From NCBI GenBank assembly GCA_945957365.1, contig CAMFKI010000011.1, forward strand, positions 1 through 64,000: a DNA stretch of 64,000 nt, written 5' to 3'. Shown here one piece after another: positions 27,293-36,395 of the stretch. Within the stretch, counting starts at the first letter, position 1. Each line of letters begins with the position of its first letter. The notes beneath the pieces are model-generated. The model saw only the letters and a list, made by a program, of their open reading frames with translations, was not told the DNA's origin and made no database searches. The position numbers and the translations under genes are program-made. The DNA is from an uncultured Alphaproteobacteria bacterium (GTDB lineage: Bacteria > Pseudomonadota > Alphaproteobacteria > Rhizobiales > Aestuariivirgaceae).

Positions 27293-28054
27293 CTATTTCT
27301 GGTCGAGCACCGCGCGCACCGCGTCCATGGCTTCGAGCTGCGTCAGGTTCATGTGCAGGGGGGTCACTGAAATGCGGCGGTTGAAGGCCGCCCACAGATC
27401 GGTGCCAATGGCGGGATTGCCGCGCTCGCGCTTGAAGCCGAGCCAGTAGTAATTGTTGCCGCGCATGTCGACGCGCTCATCGACGGTGAGCAGGTTCACG
27501 TCGCGCTTGCCCTGGCGGGTAACCTCGACGCCCTGCACCTCATCGGGTCGGCAGTCGGGGAAATTGACGTTCATCAGGATGCCGGGACCGAAGGCAAGCT
27601 TCAGCAGCTTCTTGACGATGCCGGGTCCGTGCTGTTCGGCCACATCGTAGGAAAAGCCATTGCCGTGGATGCCGGTGACCTGGCTGAGCGCGATCGACTT
27701 GAAGCCGAGCTGGGTGCCTTCCATCGCCGCGGCGATGGTGCCGGAATAGGTCACGTCGTCGGCGATGTTCTGGCCGCGGTTGACGCCGGAGAGCACCAGA
27801 TCGGGATCGCCGGGAAGAATCTTGCGCGCCGCCATCACCACGCAGTCGGTGGGCGTGCCGGCGACTTCGAAACGCTTGTCGGCGATCTTGCGGTAGCGGA
27901 TGGGCTCGGCCAGCGACAGCGAATGGCCCGCACCGGAATTCTCCTCGGCGGGCGCCACGATCCACACATCGTCGGAAATGCTGCGCGCAATCCGCTCAAG
28001 GGTTTCGAGCCCCGGCGCATGGATGCCGTCGTCGTTGGTGACCAGAATGCGCAT
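27293..28054 (-). CDS. surE: 5'/3'-nucleotidase SurE
   Basis: Metal-dependent nucleoside monophosphate phosphatase (survival protein E) of 253 residues. The N terminus MRILVTNDDGIHAPGLETLE has the metal-binding aspartate pair, and LVLSGVNRGQNIADDVTYSG near 87-106 holds the conserved Ser/Asn ligands. The ATG at 28054 is followed at once by the family N terminus; reading further upstream enters serS out of frame. It starts 5 bases after the serS stop, continuing the tatABC-serS-surE order known from related genomes. The pcm gene that often follows surE is not here; a Pcm-like gene is at 61.4-62.0 kb. Confidence 0.95.
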   Translation of the reverse strand: MRILVTNDDGIHAPGLETLERIARSISDDVWIVAPAEENSGAGHSLSLAEPIRYRKIADKRFEVAGTPTDCVVMAARKILPGDPDLVLSGVNRGQNIADDVTYSGTIAAAMEGTQLGFKSIALSQVTGIHGNGFSYDVAEQHGPGIVKKLLKLAFGPGILMNVNFPDCRPDEVQGVEVTRQGKRDVNLLTVDERVDMRGNNYYWLGFKRERGNPAIGTDLWAAFNRRISVTPLHMNLTQLEAMDAVRAVLDQK

Positions 28055-28059
28055 CGGGC

Positions 28060-29340
28060 TCAGCCTCTCGTGATCTTGTCGGCACCGCCCATGTAGGGGC
28101 GCAGCACCTCGGGGATCGTCACCGAACCGTCGGCGTTCTGGTAGTTCTCGAGGATCGCCACCATGGTGCGGCCCACGGCGAGGCCGGAGCCGTTGAGCGT
28201 GTGGACATAGCGCGTGCCCTTGCCGTCGGCCGGCTTGTAGCGCGCATCCATGCGCCGCGCCTGGAAGTCGCCGCACACCGAGCACGACGAGATTTCACGG
28301 TAGGCGTTCTGGCCCGGAAGCCAGACCTCGAGGTCATAGGTCATGCGGCTGCCGAACCCCATGTCGCCGGTGCACAGGCGCATCACGCGGTAAGCGAGGC
28401 CAAGCTTCTGCAGCACGCTTTCCGCCGCGCCCGTCATGCGTTCGAGCTCCTCGCGCGACTGTTCGGGCGTGGTGATGGAGACCAGCTCGACCTTGGAGAA
28501 CTGGTGCTGGCGGATCATGCCGCGGGTGTCGCGGCCGGCCGCACCCGCTTCGGCCCGGAAGCACGGCGTATAGGCGGTGAGCCGCCGCGGCAGGTCCTTC
28601 TCCTCGAGGATGGTTTCGCGCACCAGGTTGGTGAGCGAGACTTCCGCCGTCGGGATGAGCCAGCGGCCATCGGTGGTCCTGAACAGGTCGTCGGCGAACT
28701 TCGGCAGCTGGCCGGTGCCGTACATCGCCGCATCATTGACCATGAATGGCACATAGTGCTCGGTGTAGCCGTTGACCCCGGTCTGGTGATCGAGCATGAA
28801 CTGGGCGAGCGCGCGCTCGAGCCGCGCCAGCTGGCCCTTCATCACCACGAAGCGCGCGCCGGCAATCTTCGCGGCCGCCTCGAAGTCCATCAGCCCCAGC
28901 CATTCGCCGATGTCGAAATGCTGCCGTGGCTCGTAGTTGTAGGCGGGCGGCGTGCCCCAGCGCCGGACCTCGACATTGCCGGTCTCGTCCTTACCGTCCG
29001 GCACGTCGTCGAGCGGGATGTTGGGGATCACGGCGAGTGCCGCGGCGAGGCGCTGGTCGATGTCGCGCTCCACCGCTTCGCCCGACGCGATGAAATCCTT
29101 GATCGCGCCCATCTCGGCCTTGAGCGCCTCGGCCCGGGCCTTGTCGCCCGTCTTCATGGCCTCGCCGATTTCCTTGGAGGCGGCATTGCGGCGGGCCTGG
29201 GCGTCCTGCAGCTTCTGCACGTGGTCGCGGCGTTCGGCATCGATCTTGAGCAGCTCGGCGGCCATGGGCGCCAGGCCGCGGCGGGCGAGCCCCTGGTCGA
29301 ATGCTGCCGGATTGTCGCGGATGGCCTTGATGTCGTGCAT
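28060..29340 (-). CDS. serS: Seryl-tRNA synthetase
   Basis: Class II aminoacyl-tRNA synthetase of 426 residues that charges tRNA-Ser (and tRNA-Sec where present). The N-terminal long coiled-coil arm (about 28-100, [20 protein letters not shown]) is present. Motif 2 is seen in [15 protein letters not shown], followed by the [10 protein letters not shown] segment that binds ATP, and motif 3 in [15 protein letters not shown]. Its length is normal. It lies between tatC and surE in the same direction. Confidence 0.97.
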   Translation of the reverse strand: MHDIKAIRDNPAAFDQGLARRGLAPMAAELLKIDAERRDHVQKLQDAQARRNAASKEIGEAMKTGDKARAEALKAEMGAIKDFIASGEAVERDIDQRLAAALAVIPNIPLDDVPDGKDETGNVEVRRWGTPPAYNYEPRQHFDIGEWLGLMDFEAAAKIAGARFVVMKGQLARLERALAQFMLDHQTGVNGYTEHYVPFMVNDAAMYGTGQLPKFADDLFRTTDGRWLIPTAEVSLTNLVRETILEEKDLPRRLTAYTPCFRAEAGAAGRDTRGMIRQHQFSKVELVSITTPEQSREELERMTGAAESVLQKLGLAYRVMRLCTGDMGFGSRMTYDLEVWLPGQNAYREISSCSVCGDFQARRMDARYKPADGKGTRYVHTLNGSGLAVGRTMVAILENYQNADGSVTIPEVLRPYMGGADKITRG

Positions 29341-29404
29341 GTTTCTGAATCCCTCTTGGCGGCCTCCTATAGGACGCCGGACGCAGGACGGGAAGATGTT
29401 TGCT

Positions 29405-30181
29405 CTACTCGGCGTTCTGGGCGTCTTCCGCCGCCTCGCGCTTCTTGCGGCGGGCTTCGAGGATGCGCACGGCCTGCACCGATATCTCGTAGAGGGCCAT
29501 GAGCGGGATGGCCATGGAGACCTGCGAGATCGGGTCCGGCGGGGTGAGGATGGCGGCCACGATGAACACGCCGACGATGGCGAACCTGCGGCCGCTCTTG
29601 AGCGTCTGGTAGGACACGATGCCGATCTGGCCGAGCAGCGTCAGCACCACGGGAAGCTGGAAGCACAGGCCGAAGGCCAGCATCAGCATCATCACGAAAT
29701 CGAGGTAGGCCTCGATGTCGGGCATCAGGGTGACGCCGGAGGTGCCCGCCAGCGCCGTGAAGAACTTGATGGCGACGGGCAGCAGGAAGAAATAGACCAG
29801 CGACGCGCCGAGCACGAAGAACACCGGCGTGGCGATGAGATAGGGCAGGAACGCCGCCTTCTCGTGCTTGTAGAGGCCGGGCGCCACGAAGCGGTAGATC
29901 TGGGTGGCGATCAGCGGGAAGCCGATGAACAGCCCGCCGAAGAAGGCGATCTTCAGCTTCACCAGGAAGACGCCGAGGAGCTTGATCGAGATCAGCGAGA
30001 CGTCCGTTCCCGTGCCCCATTTGAACGGCAGCACCAGGGCATGCAGGATGTCGGAGGAGAAGAAGAAGCTCAGCATGAAGGCGGCCATGAAGCCGATCAC
30101 GCAATAGATCAGCCTGGTCCGCAGCTCGATCAGGTGCTCGATCAGCGGGGCTTCGGAGGCATCGATGTCATGCTGGGTCAT
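29405..30181 (-). CDS. tatC: Twin-arginine translocase subunit TatC
   Basis: Core receptor of the Tat pathway, 258 residues with six membrane helices. The N-terminal cytoplasmic segment [20 protein letters not shown] contains the conserved leader-recognition region (HLxELR), and the segment [20 protein letters not shown] is the family's third-helix region. The charged C-terminal tail ends AAEDAQNAE. Its ATG overlaps the tatB stop by four bases, which couples the two membrane partners. Confidence 0.96.
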   Translation of the reverse strand: MTQHDIDASEAPLIEHLIELRTRLIYCVIGFMAAFMLSFFFSSDILHALVLPFKWGTGTDVSLISIKLLGVFLVKLKIAFFGGLFIGFPLIATQIYRFVAPGLYKHEKAAFLPYLIATPVFFVLGASLVYFFLLPVAIKFFTALAGTSGVTLMPDIEAYLDFVMMLMLAFGLCFQLPVVLTLLGQIGIVSYQTLKSGRRFAIVGVFIVAAILTPPDPISQVSMAIPLMALYEISVQAVRILEARRKKREAAEDAQNAE

Positions 30182-30555
30182 GAGGTGGCTGCGGGGGTGT
30201 CCGTGGCGGCCGCGGAGGCCTTGGGCGCATCGGCCGCCGGCACCTCGCCGAACAGCTTCTTGAAGTCATCGACCTGCTTCTTCGAGGCGTCCTCGACGGT
30301 CTTCTTGGCCGAGGGCGGCTCGATGAAGTTGGCCGGATTCTTGATGTTGTCGAATTCCTTCTTCACCTCGTCGAGGCCCGATTCCTTCAGCGCCTGGTCG
30401 AGGTGTCCCTGGAACTCGCGCGCCATGCCGCGCATCTTGGCGACGGTCCTGCCGAGCGCGCGGAGCACCTTGGGGAGATCCTTCGGCCCGATGACGATGA
30501 TCGCCACCACGGCAACGACGAACATCTCGCTATAGCCGAACCCGAAATCGAACAT
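30178..30555 (-). CDS. tatB: Twin-arginine translocase subunit TatB
   Basis: TatB is the single-pass partner of TatC in the Tat receptor complex. The 125-residue product has the family N terminus MFDFGFGYSEMFVVAVVAII with the membrane helix, the hinge GPKDLPK, an amphipathic helix (VLRALGRTVAKMRGMAREF) and an acidic-to-alanine-rich tail. It is 33 bases downstream of tatA and overlaps tatC. Confidence 0.94.
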   Translation of the reverse strand: MFDFGFGYSEMFVVAVVAIIVIGPKDLPKVLRALGRTVAKMRGMAREFQGHLDQALKESGLDEVKKEFDNIKNPANFIEPPSAKKTVEDASKKQVDDFKKLFGEVPAADAPKASAAATDTPAATS

Positions 30556-30588
30556 GTGTGTATCCGGCCGAGGTGTCGCGGCGTGCCT

Positions 30589-30807
30589 TTAGCTCTGCGC
30601 CTTCTCGGCTTCCGACTTGACGGCGGTCTGCTGCTCGATCGGCTTCGGATCGGCGGTGACGGTGGTGTCGTCGTCGGCGAGGCCCTTCTTGAAGCTCTTG
30701 ATGCCCTTGGCGACGTCGCCCATCAGGTCAGACACCTTGCCGCGGCCGAACAGCAGAACCACAACGAGAATAACGAGAATCCAATGCCAGATCGACAGCG
30801 AACCCAT
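30589..30807 (-). CDS. tatA: Twin-arginine translocase subunit TatA
   Basis: Pore-forming Tat subunit of 72 residues: membrane helix [14 protein letters not shown], then the FGRGK hinge and amphipathic helix [19 protein letters not shown], then a polar tail. AAAGGAG precedes the ATG by nine bases. A strong GC hairpin with a four-base loop lies just upstream of that site (see 30827-30846). First gene of tatABC. Confidence 0.95.
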   Translation of the reverse strand: MGSLSIWHWILVILVVVLLFGRGKVSDLMGDVAKGIKSFKKGLADDDTTVTADPKPIEQQTAVKSEAEKAQS

Positions 30808-30826
30808 GAGACAAACTCCTTTAAAC

Positions 30827-30846
30827 GGAGGGAGGAAACTCCCTCC
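30827..30846 (-). promoter_or_regulatory. Stem-loop in the tatA 5' leader
   Basis: In the tatA mRNA GGAGGGAG pairs with CTCCCTCC around a TTTC loop: a perfect 8-bp stem ending eight bases before the AAAGGAG ribosome site. The CUCCC strand could also pair with the ribosome site, so a translation switch or an mRNA-stabilising hairpin is possible. The structure is seen; the role is inferred. Confidence 0.45.
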
Positions 30847-30984
30847 TCGACGTTTCGCGGCACTAAAGCAGAAAGCCCGGCGCGCCGCAACCGAAGCCCA
30901 TTGGCCCCCAGATAGGTTGCGAAGTGGCCGAATGAAAGACGAAATTGGGTCCGCAACGGGGGATCTGGCGGGGTCCCGGAGGGT

Positions 30985-32349
30985 TCAGGCTGCCGCCGGC
31001 ACCACCCGGTTGCGGCCCTCGCGCTTGGCGCGATACAGGGCGCGGTCGGCCCGCTTCAGCAGGTCCTCGAGCCTGTCCTCGGCAGAAGCGAGGCTCGCCA
31101 CGCCCAGCGAGGCCGTGACCGTGAGGTGCGACCCTGGCCCCAGCAGGAACGGCTTGGCGGCGATGGCCTTGCGGATGCGCTCGCCAACCCGTTCGGCCAC
31201 CGGCAATTCGGCGCCCGGCAGCACCACCACGAACTCCTCGCCGCCGGTGCGGCAGGCGAGATCGACGTTCCGCACCGAGCCGCGGATGCGCCCTGCCACT
31301 TCCTGCAGCACGCGGTCGCCGGCATCATGGCCGTAGGTGTCGTTGACCGACTTGAAGAAGTCGATGTCGAGCGTGAGGAGCGACAGGCCCTTGCCACGGT
31401 CGGCCTGCTGTTCGATCAGCTGGGTGAGCTGGGTTTCGAGATAGCGGCGATTGTAGAGCCCGGTGAGGGCATCGGTCACCGCCATCTCCATCGAGGCGCG
31501 CACCGTGAGGCGCAGCTGCTCGGTATAGCGGTGGCGGCGCACCTGGGTGGCGACGCGGGCCAGCAGCTCCTGCCGGTCGATCGGGCGGATCAGATAGTCG
31601 TTCACCCCCATGTCGAGGGCGCGCAGCAGGCGCTGGTGGTCCTCCGGGTCGACGAGGATGAGGATCGGCGTCTGGCGCGTCGTCTCCACCGACTTCAGCT
31701 GCGAGCAGATGCGCAGCCCGTCGATGCCGTCGAGATCGAGGTTGACGATGATCAGGTCATAGCCGCCTTGCGCGGCGCCGAAGGCCTCGAAAGCCTGCTG
31801 CGGCTCGGCGACGAGCGTCACCTCGTGCTTCGGCATCAGCAGGTTGCGGATGCGCTCGCCCGGAACGACCCGGTTGTCGAGGACGAGGATGCGGCCGGAG
31901 GCCGGCTCCGCCGCCGGTTCCGCGGCGGCAAGCCCGAGGGGATCGGCGCCGGTGCGGGCGCGCAGTTCATCCGTCAGCATCTTGAGCCGGACGAGTCCCT
32001 TCACCCGGCAGAACAGCGCCACGTCGTTGACCGGCTTCGTCAGGAAATCGTCCGCCCCGGCTTCGAGCCCGCGGATGCGGTCCTCCGGCTGGTCGAGGGC
32101 GGTCACCATCACCACCGGAATGTGCTGGGTGGCGGGGTTGCCCTTGATGCGGCGGCAAACCTCGATCCCGTCGATCCCCGGCATCATCACGTCGAGCAGC
32201 ACGATGTCGGGCCTCGTGCGCTGGACGGCTTCCAGCGCATCGGCACCGTTCATGGCGGTGACCACCTCGAAATATTCCGCCGCGAGCTTCGCCTCCAGCA
32301 GCCGCACATTGGCGAGGATGTCGTCGACGACGAGGACGCGGGCGGTCAT
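30985..32349 (-). CDS. pleD: PleD-type response regulator with diguanylate cyclase domain
   Basis: Two-component regulator of 454 residues that makes cyclic-di-GMP on phosphorylation and governs polar development in stalked and related alphaproteobacteria. Receiver 1 has DD near 9-10 and phospho-acceptor D53 (LLDVMMPG). A second, degenerate receiver covers about 150-270. The GGDEF domain carries GGEEF at 369-373 and an inhibitory site RNVD at 360-363, five residues upstream, so product feedback is expected. Its start overlaps the divK stop (ATGA). DivK and PleD genes are paired in the same way in other members of the class. Confidence 0.94.
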   Translation of the reverse strand: MTARVLVVDDILANVRLLEAKLAAEYFEVVTAMNGADALEAVQRTRPDIVLLDVMMPGIDGIEVCRRIKGNPATQHIPVVMVTALDQPEDRIRGLEAGADDFLTKPVNDVALFCRVKGLVRLKMLTDELRARTGADPLGLAAAEPAAEPASGRILVLDNRVVPGERIRNLLMPKHEVTLVAEPQQAFEAFGAAQGGYDLIIVNLDLDGIDGLRICSQLKSVETTRQTPILILVDPEDHQRLLRALDMGVNDYLIRPIDRQELLARVATQVRRHRYTEQLRLTVRASMEMAVTDALTGLYNRRYLETQLTQLIEQQADRGKGLSLLTLDIDFFKSVNDTYGHDAGDRVLQEVAGRIRGSVRNVDLACRTGGEEFVVVLPGAELPVAERVGERIRKAIAAKPFLLGPGSHLTVTASLGVASLASAEDRLEDLLKRADRALYRAKREGRNRVVPAAA

Positions 32350-32720
32350 TGCGGGGTCTTCAGATAGCTGTCGATGGTCTGGAGGAAGCTGACGACGGAG
32401 ATCGGCTTCGAGATATAGGCCTCGCAGCCGCCCTCGCGGATCTTCTGCTCGTCACCCTTCATGGCGAAGGCGGTGACGGCGATGACCGGAATGAGGCGCA
32501 GTTCGTCGTCCTCCTTCAGCCACTTGGTCACCTCGATGCCGGAGACTTCGGGGAGCTGGATATCCATGAGGATCAGGTCAGGCCGGTGCTGACGCGCCAG
32601 TTCGAGGGCGGAAAGCCCGTCCCGCGTCTGGATCACCTGATATCCATTGGCCTCGAGCAAGTCGTTGAACAGTTTCATGTTCAGCTCGTTGTCCTCGACC
32701 ACCAGAACCTTCTTGGCCAT
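32346..32720 (-). CDS. divK: Single-domain response regulator DivK
   Basis: Receiver-only regulator of 124 residues in the alphaproteobacterial cell-cycle phosphorelay, where it acts on the kinases that control CtrA. Acidic pocket E9-D10, phospho-acceptor D53 (ILMDIQLPE), switch T83 and K105 (ISKP) are all present. The product [20 protein letters not shown] fits the family start, so the ATG at 32720 is preferred over in-frame upstream starts. It is translationally coupled to pleD. Confidence 0.94.
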   Translation of the reverse strand: MAKKVLVVEDNELNMKLFNDLLEANGYQVIQTRDGLSALELARQHRPDLILMDIQLPEVSGIEVTKWLKEDDELRLIPVIAVTAFAMKGDEQKIREGGCEAYISKPISVVSFLQTIDSYLKTPQ

Positions 32721-32927
32721 GGCCCGTCGCATCTCTGGCGTTCTCATCGGTCCCGCCGATACTGACACATTCGCACCCATCTGGCTCTGGTTCCGGGCGG
32801 CCTGGCAGACTCACGCGCCCGCAGTCCCGCGACATGATGCATTTCTGGACCATCTTGGGTAACCAACAGCTTAACCCAACACGGCGGCTGTTCAACGCGG
32901 TTCAGCGGTGGTTAATTGCGATTCATC

Positions 32928-33221
32928 ATGATGAGACCGAAGACACAGAACCACAGCGAAGCGGCGGAAATCCTTGCCATAAATGCGCTCGGCTTTCTCG
33001 CAGCCGACGGCGAACGTTTGCAGCGGTTCATGGACCTTTCCGGCCTCGACGTCGCGGCCATACGGGCCGGCGCATCGAGCCCGGCGTTCCTCGGCGGCAT
33101 CCTCGATCACTTGCTGGCCGACGAGAGCCTGCTGCTGATCTTCGCCGAGGACCAGCAGGTCAGGCCCGAGCGCATCGCCGAACTCCGCCGCAAACTTCCA
33201 GGAGCCTCCATTGATTTCTGA
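32928..33221 (+). CDS. DUF3572-type protein
   Basis: A 97-residue helical, cytoplasmic protein beginning MMRPKTQNHSEAAEILAINA. The core ALGFLAADGERLQRFMDLSG and AFLGGILDHLLADESLLLIF match my memory of the alphaproteobacterial DUF3572 family, which is of unknown function and often encoded beside divK/pleD. The start could also be the ATG at 32931. It is divergent from divK, and its last 11 bases overlap the next gene. Confidence 0.75.
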   Translation: MMRPKTQNHSEAAEILAINALGFLAADGERLQRFMDLSGLDVAAIRAGASSPAFLGGILDHLLADESLLLIFAEDQQVRPERIAELRRKLPGASIDF

Positions 33222-33861
33222 GATTACCCAGGGCCAGCTCGCGACCCTGAGCTTCACCGGCCGCCCCCTCGTCGTCTGCGACGTCGACGAGGTAATCGTG
33301 CATTTCACCCGCGACTTCGAGGACTACATCGGACTGCAGGGGCTGTGGCTCGATACCTCGAGCTTCGCCCTCAACGGCAATATCCGCGAGCGGGAGACCA
33401 ACACCCCTGCGCCCGAAGCGCTGGTGGCCGAACTGATCGGCGACTTTTTCGAACAGCGCACCCGCACCATGCAGGAGATCGACGGCGCCGTCGCCTCGCT
33501 GCTGGCCTTCGGCGAGGCCGCCGACGTGGTGCTGCTGACCAATCTTCCCCATACGGCGGGCGACCACCGGCGCGAGAACCTGAGGAGCCATGGCCTGCCC
33601 TATCCGGTGGTGACCAACTCGGGGCCAAAGGGCCCCGCCATCCGCAACCTTTGGGACCGTGGCGGCAAGCCCATGGTGTTCATCGACGACAGCCCGTCCT
33701 ACCTCGCCTCGGCCCATGACTATGCTCCCGAGGTCAAGCTGATCCACTTCCTGCACGATGACCGCTTCGCCCGCCACATCGCGCCCCTCGACTACGTGTC
33801 GCTGCGCACGGCGAGCTGGGATGAGGCGCGGCCCCACATCCTGCGGCTGATCGCAGGCTGA
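33211..33861 (+). CDS. HAD-like hydrolase family protein
   Basis: A 216-residue protein with the haloacid dehalogenase fold. Motif I is VVCDVDEV (DxD near 24-26), motif II resembles VVLLTNLPH (Thr near 110), and motif IV is VFIDDSPSYL. This predicts Mg-dependent phosphatase or phosphotransferase activity on an unknown substrate. The start is a TTG at 33211: AGGAG lies six bases upstream and the frame then opens ISEITQGQLATLSF. It overlaps the DUF3572 gene by 11 bases, so the two are probably coupled. Confidence 0.8.
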   Translation: MISEITQGQLATLSFTGRPLVVCDVDEVIVHFTRDFEDYIGLQGLWLDTSSFALNGNIRERETNTPAPEALVAELIGDFFEQRTRTMQEIDGAVASLLAFGEAADVVLLTNLPHTAGDHRRENLRSHGLPYPVVTNSGPKGPAIRNLWDRGGKPMVFIDDSPSYLASAHDYAPEVKLIHFLHDDRFARHIAPLDYVSLRTASWDEARPHILRLIAG

Positions 33862-33886
33862 GGGGTCTTGGCGTCAAGAAGGCTGG

Positions 33887-35212
33887 CTATTGCGCATAGG
33901 TCAGCAGCAGGTAGCCGGCGATCCACGACAGGCTCTTGCCGCCGACGTCCCTGGCGACGAGGGCGCGGTCGAACAGCAGCGGATTCTGCCGGAAGACGCC
34001 GTATTGCGCGTTGGTCAGCAGGGTCGAGAGATAGACGCCGTTCGGGCAGGCGCGCTGGGCATTGGCGCTGGTGTTGATCTCGGGCCAGCTGGCCGCATCC
34101 TTGCTGCACTGGGCATCGACCGCCGCGCCGAAGCCCTGGGCCCCGGTCAGGGGCCCCGCCAGGCGGCCGAAGCCATCGAGCGTGAACTTCATGCCACCGA
34201 GGCCGACGAACCTGGCCGTTACAGCGGAGAGATCCGGCGGCGTCGGCATGTAGGCCCTGATGTGGCTCACCATGAAATTCACGCAGGCCGGGTTGGCGCC
34301 ATCGAAGGCGCCATTGGCGCTCAGCGCGGGGTAACCCACGTCGCCGGCATCATTCGCCTTGTCGAAGCCGCGGGCCCAGCACTTGTAGGCCATCAGGCCG
34401 CCGCCGATGCCGCGGTTCTTGCGCAGGGCCTTGCGCACGTCGTCCTGGCCGAGGTGCAGCCAGGACTGCGCGTGCACCGTCAGCGCGCGGTTGTTGATCC
34501 GGATGTGCAGGGCGTAGGGGTCGGCCCCGGCCTGCGCAATGGGATAGACGATCTGCACGGATGACCCGCCGACCTCGAGGATCCCCACCGGCGCCTTGCC
34601 CAGCCGCGGCGCTGCCGGCCGGCCGAAGGCATTCACATATTCATCATTGGCGTTGACGAAGCTCCACAGGCCTTCCTCAGCGCCGCCATCGATGGTGCGC
34701 ACCTCGTTGCCGGCATTGGTCAGGCCCGCTCCGGTCATGCCGGCCCTGATGACGGAATAGAGATTGTCGACTGCCGGCTGGCCACAGACTTCCGCCGCCG
34801 TCCGCATGCCGGCCGTGGCGAAGACCTTGACCACCACATCGGCGGGCGCGACCGGCGGGTTCAGCGTGGCGAGCTTGCCCTTCATCGCCTCCCACAGCGG
34901 CGCCATGACGAAGGGATTGACGTTGGCCGCCGCGTAGAAGGCCTGGATGGCCGGGTCGGCACCGGGAAGGCAGGCGTAGTTGTCGATGCCGTCATCTTCC
35001 TCGTAGGGGGTTCCCGGCACGTCCGCGACCACCGACTGCAGCAGCAGCTCACTCGCCGGATAGGGGCCGGGCGTGACCTTGTAGAGGTAGAGCCGCGTTC
35101 CGCCGCTGCCCGCATCGACGATGGCGGTGTAAACCGACGGCGCGGCCTGTGCGGCCAGGGGCCAGAGCAGGAGGGCAAGGGCCGCGATGGCCCGCAAGCA
35201 ATGTCTCATCAT
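33887..35212 (-). CDS. Secreted nucleoside triphosphate diphosphohydrolase (GDA1/CD39 type)
   Basis: Apyrase-like enzyme of 441 residues that would remove phosphates from extracellular or periplasmic NTPs and NDPs. Signal peptide: MMRHCLRAIAALALLLWPLA, cleaved near AQAAP. Apyrase conserved regions are visible: DAGSGGTR at 33-40, ATAGMR at 132-137, EEGLWSFVNAN at 179-189 with the catalytic glutamate, and GGSSVQI at 215-221. This family is mainly eukaryotic; bacterial members such as those of Legionella are fewer. Four or more cysteines suggest disulfides. It is divergent from a second secreted protein with a nucleotidyltransferase-like core, so a link to extracellular nucleotides is possible. 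Confidence 0.85.
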   Translation of the reverse strand: MMRHCLRAIAALALLLWPLAAQAAPSVYTAIVDAGSGGTRLYLYKVTPGPYPASELLLQSVVADVPGTPYEEDDGIDNYACLPGADPAIQAFYAAANVNPFVMAPLWEAMKGKLATLNPPVAPADVVVKVFATAGMRTAAEVCGQPAVDNLYSVIRAGMTGAGLTNAGNEVRTIDGGAEEGLWSFVNANDEYVNAFGRPAAPRLGKAPVGILEVGGSSVQIVYPIAQAGADPYALHIRINNRALTVHAQSWLHLGQDDVRKALRKNRGIGGGLMAYKCWARGFDKANDAGDVGYPALSANGAFDGANPACVNFMVSHIRAYMPTPPDLSAVTARFVGLGGMKFTLDGFGRLAGPLTGAQGFGAAVDAQCSKDAASWPEINTSANAQRACPNGVYLSTLLTNAQYGVFRQNPLLFDRALVARDVGGKSLSWIAGYLLLTYAQ

Positions 35213-35504
35213 TTTCCCATGCGCTACGGGGCGCAGCCGGCTGAATTCGGAGGGCCCCCATGGCCCTCAGTGGAGCCCTGTCCCTTAGAGCCTCGGGTTC
35301 CATGGAAACATCCGTAAGCATCACATTTCACCCGTAGAATGTTCCCGATCGCGCCCGGCCTCCCAGGCGGCGTGGCGACCGGTCTGAGCAGGTATGAGGT
35401 GAATTCTACCGATTGACGCTCAGGCATCGCGCATGCTGCTTGCGCCTTCGGACGGAGGGTCCCTGCTCAGCAAGGCGGCCCGCGGAACAAGAAGGAAGAT
35501 CGTG

Positions 35505-36386
35505 ATGCCGAATGTGACACGCCTTGCAGTGCTGCTGCTCGCGACGCTGGCTTGCGGAGCGGCGCTGGCCGCCGGCGGGGTGAACCGGTGGAACAGCGCG
35601 CCCTACATGGCCGCGGCCCCGCTCGTCACCAGCAGCGATAAGGACATTGCCGCGGCCATCGACGACATCACGGCATTCCCGACGGAACTCGATCCCCGCC
35701 TTTGGGAGGGCGACAGGATGCGGCCGGACGTTCGCGCCCGCGCGCTCGCGATCGTCACCGACATGTTCGCCGACCTCAAGATGCCGGATCTCGCGATCAG
35801 CAATGTCGAGGTGCAGGGCAGCACGGTGTCCTACGAGTATGACGACAGCGCCGACCTGAGCATCCGGGTGTTCCTCGACACGTCCCGCTACAAGGGCGAC
35901 ATCAAGCAGCTGAACGCGCTTCTGAAGACCTACACCGATTATCTCGAGGCCGTGTACGAGGGCCGGCTGCTGCTGCACGGCGTGCCGGCGGAGCCGCAGT
36001 TCTATGCGATTCGCGCCGCGACCCTCGCGCCCCAGCCCGGGGTGGGCCACTACTCGCTCACCGAGGACCGCTGGATGGAGCGCCCGAGCGTCCAGAAGGA
36101 TCACTTCGACCGCAACCAGATGACGCTCGATGCCAAGCGCTTCATCACCGAATACAACACGCTCGTCAGCGACTACTTCACCGACAAGAAAGCCTTCGAC
36201 TGCGGCCGCTGGGGCGCCTTCACCAGGGAGATGAGGAGCTACCGGGGAGCCGGCATCGACCGCGACGGCACCCGCTCCACCTCCAACCTCACCTACCGGA
36301 TGCTGCGGCGCCTCAATGTGAACGTGTCCGACACGGCACGGAAACTCGCCGTCGAATGCCGCACCATTCACTGGACCCTGGAATAG
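35505..36386 (+). CDS. Exported protein with degenerate nucleotidyltransferase-like core
   Basis: Predicted secreted protein of 293 residues with signal peptide MPNVTRLAVLLLATLACGAA. Residues 62-128 follow a pattern I know from predicted nucleotidyltransferases, many of them in phage genomes: LDPRLWEGDRMRPDVRARAL, then VQGS at 103-106, then ADLSIRVFLD at 116-125. The usual metal motif there is DxD; here it is D117-L-S119, so catalysis may be lost. A later HYSLTEDRWMERP (182-194) also matches that family. AAGGAAG precedes the ATG at 35505 by about seven bases; an upstream in-frame start is less likely. Function unknown. Confidence 0.6.
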   Translation: MPNVTRLAVLLLATLACGAALAAGGVNRWNSAPYMAAAPLVTSSDKDIAAAIDDITAFPTELDPRLWEGDRMRPDVRARALAIVTDMFADLKMPDLAISNVEVQGSTVSYEYDDSADLSIRVFLDTSRYKGDIKQLNALLKTYTDYLEAVYEGRLLLHGVPAEPQFYAIRAATLAPQPGVGHYSLTEDRWMERPSVQKDHFDRNQMTLDAKRFITEYNTLVSDYFTDKKAFDCGRWGAFTREMRSYRGAGIDRDGTRSTSNLTYRMLRRLNVNVSDTARKLAVECRTIHWTLE

Positions 36387-36395
36387 GCTCGGCTG

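Noticed and set aside
32860..32886. Possible CtrA box near divK (GTAACCAACAGCTTAACC)
   Set aside because: Spacing is N8 or one half-site is wrong; does not meet TTAA-N7-TTAA.
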